A stretch of DNA of 64,000 nt from contig JAZUJE010000003.1 of assembly GCA_045642565.1 (NCBI GenBank), forward strand, positions 1-64,000, read 5' to 3'. The position numbers and the translations under genes are program-made. Below, one piece after another: positions 31,999 through 42,100 of the stretch (positions are counted from its first letter, which is position 1; each line of letters begins with the position of its first letter). Source of the DNA: UBA1764 sp045642565. Lineage in GTDB: Bacteria; Bacillota; Clostridia; Peptostreptococcales; Anaerovoracaceae. The notes beneath the pieces were generated by a model that saw only the letters and a program-made list of their open reading frames with translations, made no database searches and was not told the DNA's origin.

Positions 31999-33657
31999 AT
32001 GGATTATAAAGAATTAGCAGAATTATTATTTCCGGAAATTACAAAAACTCCGGCAGATTACGAACAAATTTATCCTAAAAGAAATTTGGCTGATGGGGCA
32101 CGTGTAACCAGAATGGCTCCGTCTCCAACAGGATTTATTCATTTAGGTAATTTATATGGGGCTATGGCTGATGAAAGAATGTCACATACAACCAATGGCG
32201 TTTGTTATCTTCGTATAGAAGATACTGATGATAAGCGTGAGGTTGAAGGTGCTATTCCTGTATTGATTGATACCTTGGCTTACTTTGGAATTAAATTTGA
32301 TGAAGGTGCTATGGGCGAAGATGAATCTTCTGCAAAAGGAATTTATGGCCCATATTGGCAAAGTAATCGTAGTGATATATATAAAGCATGCGTGAAATAT
32401 CTTGTTGAACAGGGCAAGGCATACCCTTGCTTTATGAGTGAAGATGAGATTGCGCAAATTAGAGCTGATCAAGAATCAAGAAAAGAAAATCCCGGAATTT
32501 ACGGCAAGTATGCAAAATATAGGGATGCTTCTTTGGAAGAAGTAAAGAAACATCTTGATGCGGGCGAAGTTCCTGTAATGCGTTTTAAATCTGAAGGGGA
32601 TCCTTCAAAATATTTTGAAGTAGTTGATGGCATCCGTGGAAAGCTATCAATGCCTGAAAATATTCAGGATGTAGTTATATTAAAGCAAATTGGACTCCCT
32701 ACATACCATTTTGCGCATGTCGTTGATGATCATTTTATGCGCACAACTCATGTTGTTCGTGGCGAAGAATGGCTCTCATCACTTCCGATACATGTGCAGT
32801 TATTTGATGCCATGGGATGGGAATATCCTGTATTTTGTCACAACACTGTACTTATGAAGATTGATGAAGCTACAGGACAAAAAAGAAAACTATCAAAGAG
32901 AAAAGATCCGGAACTGGGACTATCTTATTACAAACAGATGGGCTATTTCCCGGAAGCTGTTCGTGAATATTTAATGACAATTCTTAATTCAGATTATGAA
33001 GAATGGAGAATTGCTAATCCGTATGCAGATTATAACGAATTTCCATTTGCTCCGGAAAAGATGAGCAATTCGGGAACAATGTTTGACTTGAATAAGTTGA
33101 ATGATGTTTCAAAAGATGTGCTCGCTAAAAAATCTGCAGAAGAAATTTTTGATTTTTGCTTGGATTGGGCTGAGGAATATAATCAGACAAAGGCTGCAGA
33201 TATGAAGGCCAACAAAGACCTTTATTTAAAGATATTTGATATTGATCGCGGTGGTGATAAACCGAGAAAAGATTTGGTCTATGCAGAACAAATTGTTAAG
33301 TTTATCAGCTATTTCTTTGATGATGAATTTGTTCGTGAAAACGATATGCCTGAAGAATGTAAGGCTGATTTAAAAACGATTTTAGAAAAATACAAAGCAA
33401 GTTATAATCCTTCGGATGATAATAGTACATGGTTTGCAAAGCTTAAAACTATTGCAACTGATCTTGGCTATGCTGAAAAGCCAAAGGACTATAAGAAAAA
33501 TCCGGAACAATATAAAGGCCATGTCGGACATGTTTCAAGCGTAATCAGAGTCGCTATTACCGGTCGTACAAATAGCCCTGATCTTTGGACAATTCAGCAA
33601 ATTATGGGACCTGAAATGGTAGCAAGAAGAATAGACAGAGCAATTAATGAAATATAA
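31999..33657 (+). CDS. gltX: Glutamyl-tRNA synthetase
   Basis: The 552-aa class I synthetase has the HIGH-type motif APSPTGFIHLGN (about residues 40-51) and the KMSKS-type motif KRKLSKRKDP (about 298-307). The Glu-specific blocks LRIEDTD and VVRGEEW are present. It charges tRNA-Glu, whose gene lies just upstream. At about 550 residues it is longer than the usual 480-500 and has an extended anticodon-binding part. The start follows GAGGAAATGAA. It overlaps thrC by 11 bp. Confidence 0.95.
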   Translation: MDYKELAELLFPEITKTPADYEQIYPKRNLADGARVTRMAPSPTGFIHLGNLYGAMADERMSHTTNGVCYLRIEDTDDKREVEGAIPVLIDTLAYFGIKFDEGAMGEDESSAKGIYGPYWQSNRSDIYKACVKYLVEQGKAYPCFMSEDEIAQIRADQESRKENPGIYGKYAKYRDASLEEVKKHLDAGEVPVMRFKSEGDPSKYFEVVDGIRGKLSMPENIQDVVILKQIGLPTYHFAHVVDDHFMRTTHVVRGEEWLSSLPIHVQLFDAMGWEYPVFCHNTVLMKIDEATGQKRKLSKRKDPELGLSYYKQMGYFPEAVREYLMTILNSDYEEWRIANPYADYNEFPFAPEKMSNSGTMFDLNKLNDVSKDVLAKKSAEEIFDFCLDWAEEYNQTKAADMKANKDLYLKIFDIDRGGDKPRKDLVYAEQIVKFISYFFDDEFVRENDMPEECKADLKTILEKYKASYNPSDDNSTWFAKLKTIATDLGYAEKPKDYKKNPEQYKGHVGHVSSVIRVAITGRTNSPDLWTIQQIMGPEMVARRIDRAINEI

Positions 33658-35068
33658 ATCAACCAGGGGAAAATCTCCCGATTTAACAATTGCACAAGCA
33701 ATTATAAAAGGCATAGCTGATGATGGTGGCCTTTATGTGCCTGAGACCTTTCCTCAGCTTAGCATGTCATGGGAAGAGCTTCGCAAGCTAAATTATAAAG
33801 ATTTAGCTTTTGTTGTGTTAAAGGATTATTTAAGTGAGTTTTCTGATGATGAAATAAGAGCCTGCATAGAGGGAGCTTATACAAATAAGTTTGATAAAGA
33901 TGAGATAGTTCCTGTGGTAAAGGCAGGGAATGTTTTCTTCGATGAATTGTACTATGGCCCTACAGCAGCGTTTAAGGATATGGCTTTAAGTCTGATGCCT
34001 TATTTATTGACTACATCTATAAAAAAAGAAGGCGAAAATAAAACAGTAGTTATTCTGGTTTCAACATCCGGCGATACTGGGATGGCTGCTTTAAAAGGTT
34101 TTGAAAATGTCCCTGGAACAGAAGTTGTAGTTTTCTTCCCGGATGGCGCAGTTTCTCCTGTTCAGGAAAAGCAGATGCGTACTGCTGAAGGCCGCAATGC
34201 CCATGTCTTTTCAATTCGCGGAAACTTTGATGATGCTCAAACGACTCAAAAACAAATTTTAAATGATCATGACTTTGCAGAAGAAATGTCAAAGCGCAGA
34301 ATAAGATTTTCTGCTGCTAATTCCATGAATATCGGAAGATTGATACCTCAAATTGTCTACTACTTTTGGGGCTATCTTAGAATGATAGACTCCGGAGAAA
34401 TTAAAGCCGGTGATAAAATTAATATTGATGTGCCTTCCGGTAATTTTGGAAACATCTTATCAGCCTACTATGCATATAGAATGGGACTTCCTGTAAAGAA
34501 TTTTATTTGTGCTTCAAACAAAAACAAGGTGCTGACAGATTTCTTTAGTACGGGAGTATATGATACTTGCAGAGATTTTTATGTTACAAATGCTCCTTCA
34601 ATGGATATTTTAGTGTCAAGTAATCTTGAAAGACTTTTGTATCATATAATTGGCGATGCTATTGAAGTTTCAAAATTAATGGCTGCTTTAAACAATAACA
34701 AACATTATGAGGTGGATAAAAATTTATTTTCAATGTTTAAAGCCGGATATGCCGAAGAATATGAAGTCTTAGATGCAATTTCAGAAATGTATGCTGAAAA
34801 TAACTACATAATGGATACACATACAGCTGTTGCATATGCTGTATATAAAAAACTTAAAGATAATACTCCTACTTTGATAGCTTCTACAGCGAGCCCATAC
34901 AAATTTGAAGCTTCGGTAAGTAAGGCTATAGGAAAACCTTTAAGTGAAACCAAGGTGTTAATGCCGAGTGGCCTTAGAAATTTGGATAAGAAACCTATAC
35001 TTCATAAAGAAGTGATTAGTAAAGATGAAATGAAGGACAAGATAAGAGATGAATTTAAAGGATTATAA
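33647..35068 (+). CDS. thrC: Threonine synthase
   Basis: The 473-aa PLP enzyme has its PLP lysine in GPTAAFKDMA (Lys110), the SGDTGMAA motif near 143-150 and a phosphate-binding PSGNFGNIL. It converts O-phosphohomoserine to threonine. The N-terminal STRGKSPDLTIAQAIIKGIADDGGL is typical of the long class. The start lies in the last codons of gltX and the end overlaps murC by 20 bp. This gives a tightly packed gltX-thrC-murC run. Confidence 0.95.
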   Translation: MKYKSTRGKSPDLTIAQAIIKGIADDGGLYVPETFPQLSMSWEELRKLNYKDLAFVVLKDYLSEFSDDEIRACIEGAYTNKFDKDEIVPVVKAGNVFFDELYYGPTAAFKDMALSLMPYLLTTSIKKEGENKTVVILVSTSGDTGMAALKGFENVPGTEVVVFFPDGAVSPVQEKQMRTAEGRNAHVFSIRGNFDDAQTTQKQILNDHDFAEEMSKRRIRFSAANSMNIGRLIPQIVYYFWGYLRMIDSGEIKAGDKINIDVPSGNFGNILSAYYAYRMGLPVKNFICASNKNKVLTDFFSTGVYDTCRDFYVTNAPSMDILVSSNLERLLYHIIGDAIEVSKLMAALNNNKHYEVDKNLFSMFKAGYAEEYEVLDAISEMYAENNYIMDTHTAVAYAVYKKLKDNTPTLIASTASPYKFEASVSKAIGKPLSETKVLMPSGLRNLDKKPILHKEVISKDEMKDKIRDEFKGL

Positions 35069-36434
35069 GCACATACATTGCATAGGGATAGGCGGTATTG
35101 GGCTTTCGGCTGTTGCAGAAATATTCCTTAGCAGGGGATATAAGCTGAGCGGTTCTGATATGAAGCAAAGTACAGTGACTGATCAACTTGTTGAAAGAGG
35201 TGCCGAAATCTTTTTTGAACACTCTGCATCTAATCTTGGTGATACAGATTTGCTTGTTTATTCAAACGCTGTGTCTATGGAAAATCCTGAAATTGTCGAA
35301 GCAAAGCGTAGAGGTATTCCTTGTATAACAAGGGCCGAAGCTTTAGGCGCTTTGATGGATGATTATCAGACATCTGTTGCTATATCGGGAACCCATGGAA
35401 AAACAACTACGACTTCTATGATTTCCCTTATTTTAGAGGAAGCAAAACTTTCACCGACTATATTAGTAGGTGGTATTTTAGATCAGTTTAAGAGTAATTA
35501 TAAAGTCGGTAATAGTGAGTTCTTTGTAACTGAAGCTTGTGAATATATGGATAGCTTCCTTTCTCTTAAACCTTGGATGGAAGTTATACTGAATATTGAT
35601 TCTGACCATCTTGATTATTTTAAAGATATCGATCACATTGCTAAATCCTTTAGTGAATTTGCTCATAAGGTTCCAAAGGATGGTTATGTAATAGCCTATG
35701 ACTCAAATCCTTTTGTAAAAACAATAGTTGAAGAACTCGACTGCAATGTACTTACATTTGGTTATAACGAAACAAGCAACTTTTTTGCAAAGAATCTTAG
35801 ATTCAATAATTTAGGTTGTCCAAGTTTTGATTTGTACCAAAACGGAGTGCTTAGAACTAGCATTCAACTGTCAGTTCCGGGAGAACATAATGTTTTGAAT
35901 AGCCTTGCAGCTACGGCTGCATGCGTAGCTATGGGTGTTGAGATAGGGGTTATCAAGAAGACACTTGAGGCTTTTACCGGAACCCAAAGAAGATTTGATA
36001 TCGTAGGTAGAACAAATAATAATGTAACAATTATTGATGATTATGCTCATCATCCAACAGAAATTAAAGCAACTTTGGCGGCAGCAAAGAATATGCCACA
36101 TAATAAAATTTGGTGTTTGTTTCAACCGCATACTTATACTCGAACACTTGCATTGTTTGACCAATTCGCCAATGCATTTTGCGATGCGGACAAGTTGGTT
36201 TTAGCTGAAATATATGCTGCCAGAGAAAAGAATATTTATAAACTTTCTGCTAAAAAGCTGCAGGATGAAATTAAAAAACAGCATTCCGAGCAGGAAGTCT
36301 ATTTTATGCCGGAATTTGAAAGTATGGCAGATTTTGTTTCAAACAATGCATCTGATGGTGATTTGGTCATTACTATGGGTGCCGGAGATATTTATAAGGT
36401 TGGAGAAATTATTTTAGAAAAGGACAAACGGTGA
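35049..36434 (+). CDS. murC: UDP-N-acetylmuramate--L-alanine ligase
   Basis: The 461-aa Mur ligase has the N-terminal Rossmann motif GIGGIGLSA (about 12-20), the ATP-binding GTHGKTTTTSM (about 113-123) and the Mur ligase DDYAHHPTEIKA block. It adds the first peptide residue to UDP-MurNAc. It follows murA and murB, which are elsewhere in the window. It starts inside thrC and overlaps the GTG of purR. Confidence 0.96.
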   Translation: MNLKDYKHIHCIGIGGIGLSAVAEIFLSRGYKLSGSDMKQSTVTDQLVERGAEIFFEHSASNLGDTDLLVYSNAVSMENPEIVEAKRRGIPCITRAEALGALMDDYQTSVAISGTHGKTTTTSMISLILEEAKLSPTILVGGILDQFKSNYKVGNSEFFVTEACEYMDSFLSLKPWMEVILNIDSDHLDYFKDIDHIAKSFSEFAHKVPKDGYVIAYDSNPFVKTIVEELDCNVLTFGYNETSNFFAKNLRFNNLGCPSFDLYQNGVLRTSIQLSVPGEHNVLNSLAATAACVAMGVEIGVIKKTLEAFTGTQRRFDIVGRTNNNVTIIDDYAHHPTEIKATLAAAKNMPHNKIWCLFQPHTYTRTLALFDQFANAFCDADKLVLAEIYAAREKNIYKLSAKKLQDEIKKQHSEQEVYFMPEFESMADFVSNNASDGDLVITMGAGDIYKVGEIILEKDKR

Positions 36435-37246
36435 AAAGATCTGTACGCGTTTGCATAATGATGCAAACTTTAATGACACATCCGAATACAGATTTTCCTC
36501 TCAGCTATTTTGCTGATAAATTCGATTGCGCAAAATCAAGCATTAGTGAGGATCTTAAAGTAATTAAAGAGGCTGTCGAAATTCAAGAAACGGGATCTCT
36601 TATTACCAGCATAGGGGCAAAGGGCGGAGTAAAATTTATTCCAAGTATACCAAAAGCCCAAATTTTAAGTTTTCTTGAGTATGCGCAGCGCAGATTCAGT
36701 GAACCGGATAGAGCTTTAGGCTCCGGCTTTTTATACATTTCAGATATACTGTTCGACCCGAAATTTACTGAAGGCGCAGGTAAGGTTTTTGCAAAAAGAT
36801 TTGAAAACTTAGGAGCAGATTTAATTATTACAATAGAGACCAAAGGTATAGCCGTCGCAGAATATACTGCTCAAATTCTTGGAATTCCTTTAGTTGTTGT
36901 ACGACGTGAACCGAAAGTAACTGATGGTTCTACAGTATCAATTAATTATTTCTCAGTTTCTTCCGACAGAATTCAAAAAATGTCACTATCAAAAAGATCT
37001 GTAAAACCAGGCTCAAAAGCAATAATAATTGATGATTTTATTAGGGGTGGCGGTTCTATTAAAGGCCTTTGTGATATTTTGGCAGAATTTGACAGTGAAG
37101 CTGTAGCAGCAGGTATAGTTTTAGCCCTTGATAATGCAAAACATAGCAGCGTTAAGGACTTTTTCCCATTATTAACCCTAAGTTCAGACAAATTAGCGAA
37201 AGATATTTGTGAAATTAACATAAATAAAGAAGCTTTTTTATTGTAA
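36431..37246 (+). CDS. purR: Purine operon repressor PurR
   Basis: The 271-aa protein has an N-terminal winged helix (RSVRVCIMMQTLMTHPNTDFPLSYFADKFDCAKSSISEDL) and a PRT-fold domain with the PRPP loop IIIDDFIRGGGSI (about 198-210). In B. subtilis PurR represses purine genes and is released by PRPP. The start is GTG after AAAAGGAC. The stop overlaps the -35 element of the spoVG promoter. Position before spoVG is conserved. Confidence 0.95.
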   Translation: MKRSVRVCIMMQTLMTHPNTDFPLSYFADKFDCAKSSISEDLKVIKEAVEIQETGSLITSIGAKGGVKFIPSIPKAQILSFLEYAQRRFSEPDRALGSGFLYISDILFDPKFTEGAGKVFAKRFENLGADLIITIETKGIAVAEYTAQILGIPLVVVRREPKVTDGSTVSINYFSVSSDRIQKMSLSKRSVKPGSKAIIIDDFIRGGGSIKGLCDILAEFDSEAVAAGIVLALDNAKHSSVKDFFPLLTLSSDKLAKDICEININKEAFLL

Positions 37247-37268
37247 ACCTTGCACAAAGGAGTATAAT
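37241..37268 (+). promoter_or_regulatory. spoVG-prs promoter
   Basis: TTGTAA (37241-37246) and TATAAT (37263-37268) with a 16-bp spacer. The -35 box overlaps the purR stop. The leader to spoVG is about 65 nt. Confidence 0.65.
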
Positions 37269-37338
37269 ATATAAGGCATTATAAAACGGCATAATATCAA
37301 CTATTGCAGCAATAAGCTAGCGAAAGGCTGGTAGGTTT

Positions 37339-37596
37339 ATGCAGATAACAGATATAAGACTCCGCATGATGGAAAATGGCGGAAAAATGAAAGCAGTCGC
37401 TTCAGTAACATTTGATGAAGAATTTGTTGTTCATGACATTAAGGTTGTTGATGGCGAGAATGGTTTATTTATTGCTATGCCAAGTAAAAGAATTGGTGAA
37501 GAATATAAGGATATAGCTCATCCTCTTAATATTCAAACAAGAACTAAAATTAGCGATGCAATCTTGGCAAAATATAATGAACAAGTAACAGAATAG
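37339..37596 (+). CDS. spoVG: SpoVG RNA/DNA-binding regulator
   Basis: The 85-aa protein matches SpoVG: MQITDIRLRMMENGGKMKAVASVTFDEEFVVHDIKVVDG and GLFIAMPSKR. SpoVG proteins bind nucleic acid and affect sporulation, cell division or virulence genes. It follows purR and precedes prs. The glmU gene that usually sits between spoVG and prs in clostridia is absent. Confidence 0.95.
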   Translation: MQITDIRLRMMENGGKMKAVASVTFDEEFVVHDIKVVDGENGLFIAMPSKRIGEEYKDIAHPLNIQTRTKISDAILAKYNEQVTE

Positions 37597-37617
37597 AAAA
37601 AGCGAAAGGATAACAAA

Positions 37618-38574
37618 ATGGCGAACAAGGAAGACGTAATGATTTTTGCTGGAACTGCGCATCCAGAGCTCGCAAAGGAAATCTCTGAGATATTGGATAT
37701 CCCTTTAGGAAAATGTAATATAGGGAAATTTAGTGATGGAGAAATTTCTGTAAATATTACTGAAACCGTAAGGGGCAAGGAAGTATTTATTATTCAACCA
37801 ACAGGGCTACCTGTAAATCATAATATCATGGAGTTGTGTATTATGATGGATGCAATGAAACGTGCTTCAGTAGGAAAGATTACGGCGGTTATCCCGTATT
37901 ATGGATACGCTCGCCAGGATCGTAAGGCAAAGCCGAGAGATCCAATTTCAGCAAAATTAGTAGCAGATATTTTAGTAGCTGCAGGTGCAGATAATATTTT
38001 GACCGTCGATTTACATGCCGCACAAATTCAAGGATATTTCAATATTCCTGTTAACCATTTAGAGGGCATGCCAGTACTTGCGCACTATTTCCTGGAGAAG
38101 AATTTTGCATCAAAAGATTTAGTGGTAGTTTCTCCTGATCACGGTAGCGTAACTCGTGCAAGAAATTTTGCACACTACTTTAATTGTCCAATTGCAATTA
38201 TCGATAAACGTCGTCCTAAAGCAAATGTATCAGAAGTAATGAATATCATCGGTGATGTAGAAGGGAAAACCTGTCTAATGATTGATGATATGATTGACAC
38301 TGCCGGCACGATTACAAATGCTGCAGAGGCTTTAATGAAGTTTGGTGCAGAGGCTGTATATGCAGCTGCAACACATCCTGTTCTTTCTGGACCTGCAATT
38401 GAGAGAATCCAACAATCTCCAATTAAGGAGATGGTTTTGCTTAATACTATTCCTGTTCCTGAAGAAAAACAAATTCCTCAGATTACTATATTATCAATTG
38501 CTCCATTGATTGCGGAAGCATTGAGAAGAATTAGTAAAAATGAATCTTTAAGCGCACTTTACAATAACGACTAA
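37618..38574 (+). CDS. prs: Ribose-phosphate pyrophosphokinase
   Basis: The 318-aa PRPP synthetase makes PRPP from ribose-5-phosphate and ATP. It has the flexible loop PYYGYARQDRKAKPRDPISAKLVA region, VDLHAAQIQGYF, and the PRPP-binding signature CLMIDDMIDTAGTI. A full-length family member. AAAGGATAAC precedes the ATG. The next gene begins two bases after its stop. Confidence 0.96.
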   Translation: MANKEDVMIFAGTAHPELAKEISEILDIPLGKCNIGKFSDGEISVNITETVRGKEVFIIQPTGLPVNHNIMELCIMMDAMKRASVGKITAVIPYYGYARQDRKAKPRDPISAKLVADILVAAGADNILTVDLHAAQIQGYFNIPVNHLEGMPVLAHYFLEKNFASKDLVVVSPDHGSVTRARNFAHYFNCPIAIIDKRRPKANVSEVMNIIGDVEGKTCLMIDDMIDTAGTITNAAEALMKFGAEAVYAAATHPVLSGPAIERIQQSPIKEMVLLNTIPVPEEKQIPQITILSIAPLIAEALRRISKNESLSALYNND

Positions 38575-38575
38575 A

Positions 38576-39136
38576 ATGTATATTATCTGCGGCTTAGGGA
38601 ATCCTGGAAGGCAATATGAAGACACAAGGCACAACATGGGCTTTAAAACCCTTGATGTGCTTTCTTCGCGTTTAGGAATCCCAATTACAAAATTAAAATT
38701 CAAAGCTTTAATTGGCGAAGGCAAGATAGCATCCGAAAAAGTGGCTTTAGTAAAGCCTCAAACATTTATGAATCTTTCGGGTGAAGCGCTTAAGCCAATA
38801 ATGGATTTTTATAAAGAAACTCCGGAACATCTGATTGTCATATATGATGATGTAGATATTCCTTTGGGAGGATTAAGAATTCGTCCTGCAGGAAGCAGTG
38901 GTAGTCATAATGGAATGAAATCTGTTATATACCAGCTTCAGTATGACAATTTTGCAAGAATAAGAGTGGGGCTTGGAGATCATGGCCCAATTCCTCTTGA
39001 TAAATTTGTAATAGGTAAAGTTCCTATTCAAGACCAGAAAATTTTAACTGAAACAATTAAAACGGCGGCTGATGCTGCTGTATGCATAGTTGAACATGGT
39101 ATAGATGAAGCTATGCAAAAGTACAATCATAAATGA
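38576..39136 (+). CDS. pth: Peptidyl-tRNA hydrolase
   Basis: The 186-aa protein has the Pth motifs GLGNPGRQYEDTRHNMGF (residues 5-22, with catalytic His19 in the RHNMGF block), VKPQTFMNLSG and YDDVDIPLGGLRIRPAGSSGSHNGMKS. It cleaves peptidyl-tRNA released from ribosomes. It overlaps mfd by 4 bp (ATGA). Confidence 0.96.
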   Translation: MYIICGLGNPGRQYEDTRHNMGFKTLDVLSSRLGIPITKLKFKALIGEGKIASEKVALVKPQTFMNLSGEALKPIMDFYKETPEHLIVIYDDVDIPLGGLRIRPAGSSGSHNGMKSVIYQLQYDNFARIRVGLGDHGPIPLDKFVIGKVPIQDQKILTETIKTAADAAVCIVEHGIDEAMQKYNHK

Positions 39137-42100
39137 TAGTAAGCGGAATTTCTGAAAATCGAATAGCACGCTTTGCTAGCACAATACCTGGACAGGAATT
39201 AATAATTGCGGCAAGTCCAACGAGGGCTCAACGCATTGCAACAGACCTGTCCTTTTTTTCGTCTAAACCTGTTTTTGTTTTGCCGGATGCACTCGAAGAA
39301 AATTTTAAGTATGATGCAAAAAGTAAAAACAGCATTTACGAAAAATTAAAGGTTTTAAACGCAATGTTAGAAGGGCAAGATTTAATTGTTGTTGCCCCTG
39401 TTTTGTCTGCGCTTAAAACTTTGGCACATCCAAAAACATTTCTTGAAAATTCCCTTTCATTTAAACTGGGTTCTCAAATTACGCGAGAAGATCTTATAAG
39501 AAAATTAGTAAATATGGGCTACGCAAGAGAAGAACTTTGCGAGGCCCCAGGTCAATTTGCTTTAAGAGGAGATATATGCGATATTTTCGCTATAGGTTTT
39601 GAATACCCTGTTAGAATAGAATTTTTTGATTTAAACATAGATGCTATAAGAATCTTTGATCCATATACACAAAGATCGCTGAAGCCTATTTCTGAGATAA
39701 AAATCAATCCGGCGGATATTATTGAGGGCAATTCTGCATTATGGGACTACCTTGCCAAAGATAGCAAGATTTTGATAGATGATCCCGCTCGTATGGATGC
39801 AGAGCTGGATTTGCCCGAGGCTGATTACTATTTTTATCCGCTAAGTGTTTCAGATGCTGATATCAGTATTGAAACAAAACAAGCCCCTGTTTATGGTGGG
39901 CATATGGATATTTTTGCGAATGATATGCGAAATTATTTGCAAAAAGGATATGAAATTACTATTGCATGCTCTACGGCTGATAGATTGGTTAATATACGAG
40001 ATTTTCTTGTAGGCCAAAACATAGAAGGTGTAATACTAAAAGATGGGACACTTGTTTCCGGAACAGAATATCCTGAAGAAAAGAAGCTTTTCTTAACAGA
40101 CTCGGAAATTTTCCCGTATATAAAGAAAAGAAGAATAAGAAAAGAAAAAGGTCGCGAAATAAAGACCTTCACAGATATTAAAAAGGGCGATTATGTTGTC
40201 CATGAAACTCATGGTGTTGGCCGCTTTGTTGGCATACAGAAAATGAGTTCAAGTGGTTCTGTAAAAGATTATTTGCGCATTGAATATGCCGGCAATGATG
40301 TTTTATATGTACCTGTTGATCAAATGGGCGTACTTCAAAAATATGTTGGAAGTGAATCTGCTAAACCTCGTATTAATAAATTATCAAGTGGAGATTGGAA
40401 CAAAACTAAAGAGCGTGTTAAGGCTGCTATTAGAGATATGGCAGAAGACTTTCTTAAAGCTGCGGCTGAAAGACAGGCAAGCGCGGGATACAAATTTGGT
40501 CCGGATTCTACTTGGCAAAAAGAGTTTGAAGAACAGTTTCCTTTTGAAGAAACAGAAGATCAACTTAAAGCTACAGAAGAAATAAAAGCTGATATGCAAT
40601 CTGACAGTGCTATGGATAGATTGCTGTGTGGTGATGTCGGTTACGGAAAAACCGAAGTTGCCGCAAGAGCTATTTTTAAATGCTTAGAACAAGGTAAGCA
40701 AGCTGCTATACTTGTGCCTACTACAATTCTTGCTAATCAACACTATCATACTTTTATAAACCGTATGGCTGGGTATCCTTTTAATATTCAGATGCTTAGT
40801 AGATTTAGGACGGCAAAACAGCAAGAAGATATAGTTAAACAAGTTGAAAAAGGTGAAATTGATTTATTAATCGGAACTCACAGATTATTATCTTCAGATG
40901 TTAAGTTTAAAGATCTTGGTCTGCTCGTTGTAGATGAGGAACAACGTTTCGGAGTTGAACACAAAGAGAAAATTAAAAAGCTAAAGGCTAATGTTGATGT
41001 GTTGACTTTATCTGCAACTCCTATTCCAAGAACTCTGCATATGTCTCTTACAGGTATCCGTAATATGTCAATTATTGCAGAACCTCCTGAAGATAGATTT
41101 CCTGTACAGACCTATGTTGTTGAAGAGGATGATAAATTAATAGCGGATGCTATTAGAAGAGAACTTTCCAGAGATGGTCAGGTTTATGTTGTTTATAATA
41201 GAGTTCGCGGAATTTTAACTATAGCAAATAGATTAAGAGAACTTATTCCGGAGGCAAAGATTGCAGTAGGACATGGTCAAATGAGCGAAAATGCTCTTGA
41301 AGATGTAATGGTGGATTTTTCCGAAGGGAAATATAATGTTCTCGTTGCAACTACTATCATAGAATCGGGACTTGATATTCCGAATGTAAACACTATGATA
41401 ATTTTAGATGCAGATAAGTTTGGACTGTCCCAGCTTTATCAGTTAAGGGGAAGGGTTGGAAGAACTAATCGTATTGCATATGCTTATTTAACTTATAAAA
41501 AGGATAAGCAAATTAGTGAAATTGCGGAAAAACGTTTGAGAGCTATCAGAGAGTTTACAGAATTTGGCTCCGGGTTCAGAATTGCTATGAGAGACTTGGA
41601 AATTCGTGGCGCGGGCAATGTTTTGGGAGTAGAACAATCTGGCCACATGCTTTCCGTTGGATATGAACTTTATTGCAAACTTGTAGATGAGGCTGTAAGA
41701 GAATTAAAAGCTGAACGAGAGGGCATTATTTTAGAGCCTGAAATCACTACAGATACAGAAGTTAGCCTTAATGTTAGCGCATATATTCCAGAGGAATACA
41801 TCTCTGATGAAATTATTCGCCTCGATATGTATAAGCGAATTGCTACTATTTCAAGTATTGAGGAACAAATAGAGCTTTCAGAAGAACTTATTGATAGGTT
41901 CGGTGAGCCTCCTGAAGAACTTGGAAACCTTTTGGATATAGCACTGCTGCATAACAAAGCAAGCAAACTTGGCATTTCAAACCTTGTTCTTCAAAGAGAG
42001 GATTTAATATTTGTATTTGAATCTGCTGATGGATTAAAACCTGAAATTGTTGAAAAATTGTTGGATACTTACGATTTAAGGCTTACAATTTATGGTGGAG

